From NCBI RefSeq assembly GCF_028453695.1, contig NC_135781.1, forward strand, positions 5,840,779-5,904,778: a DNA stretch of 64,000 nucleotides, read 5' to 3'. Under the pieces are notes generated by a model that saw nothing but the letters and a program-made list of their open reading frames with translations, was not told where the DNA came from and did not search any database. Made by a program: the position numbers and the translations under genes. Of this stretch, positions 60,135 through 64,000 are shown piece by piece. Every line of letters starts with the position of its first letter. Position 1 is the first letter of the stretch. The stretch comes from Augochlora pura. Lineage: Eukaryota; Arthropoda; Insecta; Hymenoptera; Halictidae.

Positions 60135-61492
60135 TACTTTTCCGAATGATCTAAATAGTACAATTCGCGAATATCCTCGTATATGTGAACGCGTACAATT
60201 GTAATACTAGCTTTTTTAAATATTGAAAATGTGTATATATAAAATTGCACAGCATAGGTGTTGTTATGTAGTTGAAATTCATAATAAAACTTTGTACAAA
60301 ACGTGTTCTTTATATTCATTCTATCTTGAATGATTGTCTTTATATATTAATTGTAAGCCATCTATGCTGTTTGATTTTATAACGTTGATGGAGGAATCGA
60401 TAACTCTTTAATTAATTTTATTCGTACGGTGTTTTCGCGTAATAAAAAAAAGACACATTATTCGAATCAAACGGTCCTAAAATATTATAAAAAAAATCAC
60501 ATTTCTAAATCAAAGTTTATAAATCTATGTGTCATATCTATTTAGGTTTGAATATCAATCTTATTGTTCATCAAAGTTCTACTAGTATATATAAATTGCG
60601 TTAAAAAATTATGCACATACCATATGCATACTTTGTATCATTTTATTCGGATCTTGTTGTTATCAAATGAAAAAATACAAAATCTATACATCAAGTACAA
60701 ATTGTAAAGCGAAGTTTTTTTTTCTACGAATTACATTTATGAACTTCCATGCTCATGAGATTTGCACAGTACTCATTGCTGAAAACAATACAAGATAAGT
60801 CTGTATCATTCTTATTTAAAACAATTTATGTCATAATCATGAAATGATAGAATAATTTATACACTGATCAACATCGTAATATACAGTTCAGTGTATTAAA
60901 ATGTTACTACGTGTATGCTTCTTAATTTTTTAACTGAAAAATTAATGTATATTTTTGTTAACAGATTTTCTAAGAGTCTTTGTATTAACTCGGTAGGACT
61001 TAACATAATATCCGTCATTTAATGGCATGATAGAACCACTGCAACGATAGAAATGTAAGAAATAGTTTATAAAATTATTCATATTAATAAACCAACATTT
61101 ATACGTATAGAACGTACAATTTTTTACCCAATTGAAACAAAGATGTCACCTTTTACAGGCAATAAATGGTAGCGCAAATATTTTTGGTTTAATTTGTATT
61201 TATTTTCGAGCACCTAGGTAAATATAAAATCGTTATACGCCTATATGATTCTGTATGTCACTATATCACTGTCATGTTACTGTTTACTATACGTATAAGC
61301 TATCTTCTAATTACATACGAAATGGTAAATGTAGGCTTGTGTGTATACAATAATATATATGGCACGTCAGTCTGTACGTTTAATTACTTAGATCACTTAA
61401 TAATTATTATTAAATACTACTGAGTATCTGTCATCAAATCTTATGAATTGTTTTGTTACGTTTGGCATTGTTCATGGCGTATAGCTTTAGCA
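60135..61492. other. Convergent spacer between Ras and RasGAP
   Basis: AT-rich; probably the 3' UTRs of the two convergent genes. Several AATAAA-type signals on both strands. No gene or repeat recognised. Confidence 0.5.
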
Positions 61493-64000
61493 CTACCGTA
61501 TCATTTCCATATATTTTTGTTTATGTTTGCTTAACATTTCAGTTACAGTCACCAATTGTTTTATTGTTGGCTGAAAAAGTATAAAGAAATGCAATTGAAT
61601 GATCAGTTAATTGTTAATGTCATTCCAAAGAACAATATTTGGTGAATTTGAATGAAAAACGTTTAATACCTACCTGAGTCTTTGATAAAACTTGTAATTC
61701 TTTCAAGTGTGAAACACAAATGTGATGTAACGTGGCCAAATCCCTTGCTGTGTCTGATATGCAACTCTTGTTTCTTGGATCTGCACCTTCTGACTCTGGT
61801 TTCTCAGTTACATTCTATGCACGACATAATCAAACAATAGTCAATGATCCCTCGTGATATTAAACATTGAAAAATCGAATACTTACAGATAATTGATCAA
61901 GAAAGACAACCATTCGTTCCTTGTTTTTGAGAATGAATGGATTTACCACTTCCATGTATGGCTCTTTACCGCCAAATTCTACCAAATTTGCCAAATTTTG
62001 TAAACATTTTGCAACCATTACTAACGATCTATAAAGTTACGAACACCAAGTTACAGAAAAATTTCTATAGAATCAAGGTATCTTACGTTAAATATAGACC
62101 TACCCTACCTTGCAGCGGCTGGAGGTGGTGGTTCAGCTATTAAATTAAATGACCTAGGATTTAATATGGCAGGGCAGAGTAGACGTAGAAATATAAATCC
62201 ACTGACTACTCGCGTTCTGACTAGTCTCTCGTGGGGCCATTTTGCAACGACTGCTCTTTGTAAGCATCCACAAATATATCTGAGTGTCCTTGGACAAGCA
62301 TCAGGACTCGTAAAAATGCTCAATGTTACCTCATCTAAGACCTAAAATATCATGGATATAAAGCGATCTCTATCAAACAAAATTTCTTTCAACTATCCAT
62401 TGTATCTACCTGCAGCAAAAATTCAGCGTTGCTGCATGCATCTTCCGGAGAATCCATTTTAGTTGGATTCAATTCACAGCTTTGTTTACTTTCAATCAAT
62501 TTCACTATCGTGTCGCGCAAGGCGGCCTTTAAAAAGGAGGTACAAACTGATTTCATGTATAAATCCATTAAAGTAGTTGTAAGGCTGGCAGCTCTAAACA
62601 ATGTTGGCGTTTCATCTTCTTTGTCTACCTAAACGAAACAGCGAACCAATTGTAAAGGACGTGAATACATCATAACTGAATAGCTTTTTAATGGGCACGC
62701 ATAAAGGCATTTTTACTTACTTCCGTTTGATTAAGAGATCTCAACAGATCGGCTTCTTTTCTTTCGTGCCTAAACACAGATGTATATATGTATATATATA
62801 TAGATATTATATATTAGTACATCATGTACAAAATAATAGATTTCAAAGTTTAGCATATACCTAAATATTCTAAGTAAACTATTTGCCAGTGGTACTCTAT
62901 CCAAATGACACACATCCGCTAATGCCCTAACGACATGTAATTCTGGATCTAATAACAATTGTTGCAATGGACTGTATTCATCTGGAGGCATCGCCAAGTC
63001 GTGCCGGTATCTGTAATTTAACAATCATGTAGAAAACATGATCTTTCTGAAACAGTTCAGCTTATTATAGAAGTGTATACCTTATACGTAAACGTAGCAC
63101 ACCCCACTCTCCTATAGGAGTAACTCCAGATAGTGGATACCACTCATCCATCTCTTCGCCGTTTGTTAAGCTCGCGAGTTCAACGGTCAATTCTGCAACT
63201 TCTGTATCTTTGCTGCGTTTGCCTTTGTTGTACAGCGTTAAGGAGAACGACATAACATCAGGCGGTACATCCCTATCGGGTAATTTATCGTTAAAGTATC
63301 AACAATTAACGATCATTAGCGGTAACGACAGTAGTGATCGCTTCATGATAATTATATACGTACTCCAGAATGAATTCTTCGTCCCAGAGCGGATGTAAAC
63401 CAGTCTTAACCTTGGTGCGAGCTACTTTTACATTATTGAGAGCCACTATTATGAAGGGGTTCGGTACTAGTTTATATGGAAGTCTATGTGCGTCTAAAAT
63501 ATGGAGATGTAATGAACGCAGTTCACGAAGTCGGGCAACCTTCGGAGCACGTGTCAGTTGTGATACACATAATGGTTTTAAGGCATTAATCCAATCTAAA
63601 GCATTCTCTGAGTTTGGAGCTGCCAAGTATGTTATCGTGGCCAAACATGGTAAAGCACGTTCAACTAATTGAAAGCAATGAGGTCGATCGAATACACTTT
63701 CATGGACCTAAAACATCTATGCTTCAGTGTCAAATCTCGTGATAATTATTCATCATGCACGCAATAAACGTTCAATGACGGTTAAACGACATTGGTGCGA
63801 TTAATTAGTGTGGTAATTAAAATGTGTTAAACGATACTGTATCCGACTAAAAAGTTTCATCTACCTGGTATAAATAAGCACAGCTTAAATCTATGAGACC
63901 TTTAGGTTTGGTCCTTTTTGGATTGTCATACAAATACAAGTGCGTATCCGTAGCGTCTACTAAAAGTACAAAATACAGTGCTTTCCACTTCTTATTTTTC
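61493..64000 (-). CDS. vap: p120-type Ras GTPase-activating protein, C-terminal part
   Basis: Speeds GTP hydrolysis by Ras. Exons 5' to 3': 63865-64000 (cut by the window edge), 63364-63708, 63081-63272, 62861-63010, 62721-62769, 62410-62628, 62109-62341, 61887-62028, 61674-61814, 61493-61570; about 560 residues. Order: PH domain end (KKWKALYFVLL and DRPHCFQLVE), C2 (LRSLHLHILDAHRLPY, TGLHPLWDEEF), GAP domain with the arginine finger in TLFRAAS and the signature FLRLLCPAILNPR, then a tail (TIKQLVTVTEML, ending MEMIR) that resembles the human RASA1 C-terminus. The SH2-SH3-SH2 half should lie beyond the right edge. Oddity: one extra base in a T run at 63660-63662 shifts the frame in the PH-C2 exon; removing it from the count restores the phase of the next junction, so it is probably a sequence error. 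Confidence 0.9.
63660..63662 (-). other. Single-base insertion disrupting RasGAP frame
   Basis: The frame QLVE before this T run and ALPCLATITY after it are both clearly PH-domain sequence but differ by one base. The exon is 345 bases long, whereas the flanking phases need 344. Confidence 0.8.

Overview
The window is nuclear DNA of an insect, most likely a hymenopteran and plausibly a bee. The basis is spliced genes with GT-AG introns, insect-type orthologs (membrane trehalase, an LRIG/lambik receptor, a Ras85D-type Ras, a p120 RasGAP), a CpG-rich and strongly uneven base composition, and TTAA-bounded mobile remnants. The order-level call is inference. It is eukaryotic, so there are no operons, ribosome binding sites or CRISPR arrays.

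Layout. Positions 1-21400 hold no protein gene I can support. They contain promoter-like pieces (TATA plus initiator near 3601-3636, CCAAT pairs, CRE palindromes), one duplicated noncoding element (10306-10409 and 13113-13205) and a GC-rich block at 17.4-18.2 kb. From 21938 to 38718 (+) lies trehalase: six coding exons, 665 aa, with a signal peptide, GH37 catalytic motifs and a C-terminal membrane anchor. Between 38719 and about 47880 is a tail-to-tail spacer with foldback elements, a degenerate minisatellite and a cluster of GCGCC-type motifs. From 48181 to 52917 (-) is an LRIG-family receptor (lambik-like): 13 coding exons, 924 aa, with LRRs, three Ig domains and one TM segment. The spacer 52918-56410 between the divergent lbk and Ras genes holds a miRNA-like hairpin, a perfect 22-bp palindrome, a 15-copy 11-bp tandem repeat, a perfect X-box and an orphan ORF. 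From 56411 to 57763 (+) is Ras: four coding exons, 194 aa, with a 401-bp palindrome in its second coding intron. From 58075 to 60134 is a TTAA-bounded 2.06-kb segment carrying an antisense broken ORF. From 61493 to the right edge (-) is the C-terminal half of a p120-type RasGAP (PH end, C2, GAP, C-terminal tail), with one apparent 1-base insertion.

Functional context. Three adjacent genes (LRIG receptor, Ras, RasGAP) belong to receptor tyrosine kinase/Ras signalling: LRIG proteins modulate receptors, Ras is the GTPase switch and p120 RasGAP turns it off. Trehalase cleaves trehalose, the main insect blood sugar, at the cell surface.

Most notable points: (i) tandem 5' splice donors five bases apart at the end of trehalase exon 5 choose between a 665-aa protein with a cytoplasmic tail and a 619-aa form ending in its hydrophobic segment; (ii) a 65-73 nt hairpin at 53736-53808 whose arms pair at all 22 positions, with every departure from Watson-Crick a G:U wobble on the + strand; (iii) fifteen indel-free 11-bp units at 54221-54385; (iv) a palindrome in Ras whose N bases fall exactly where the loop differs from its own reverse complement. 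Exon boundaries were read by eye and checked by phase arithmetic; no alignments or database searches were run.
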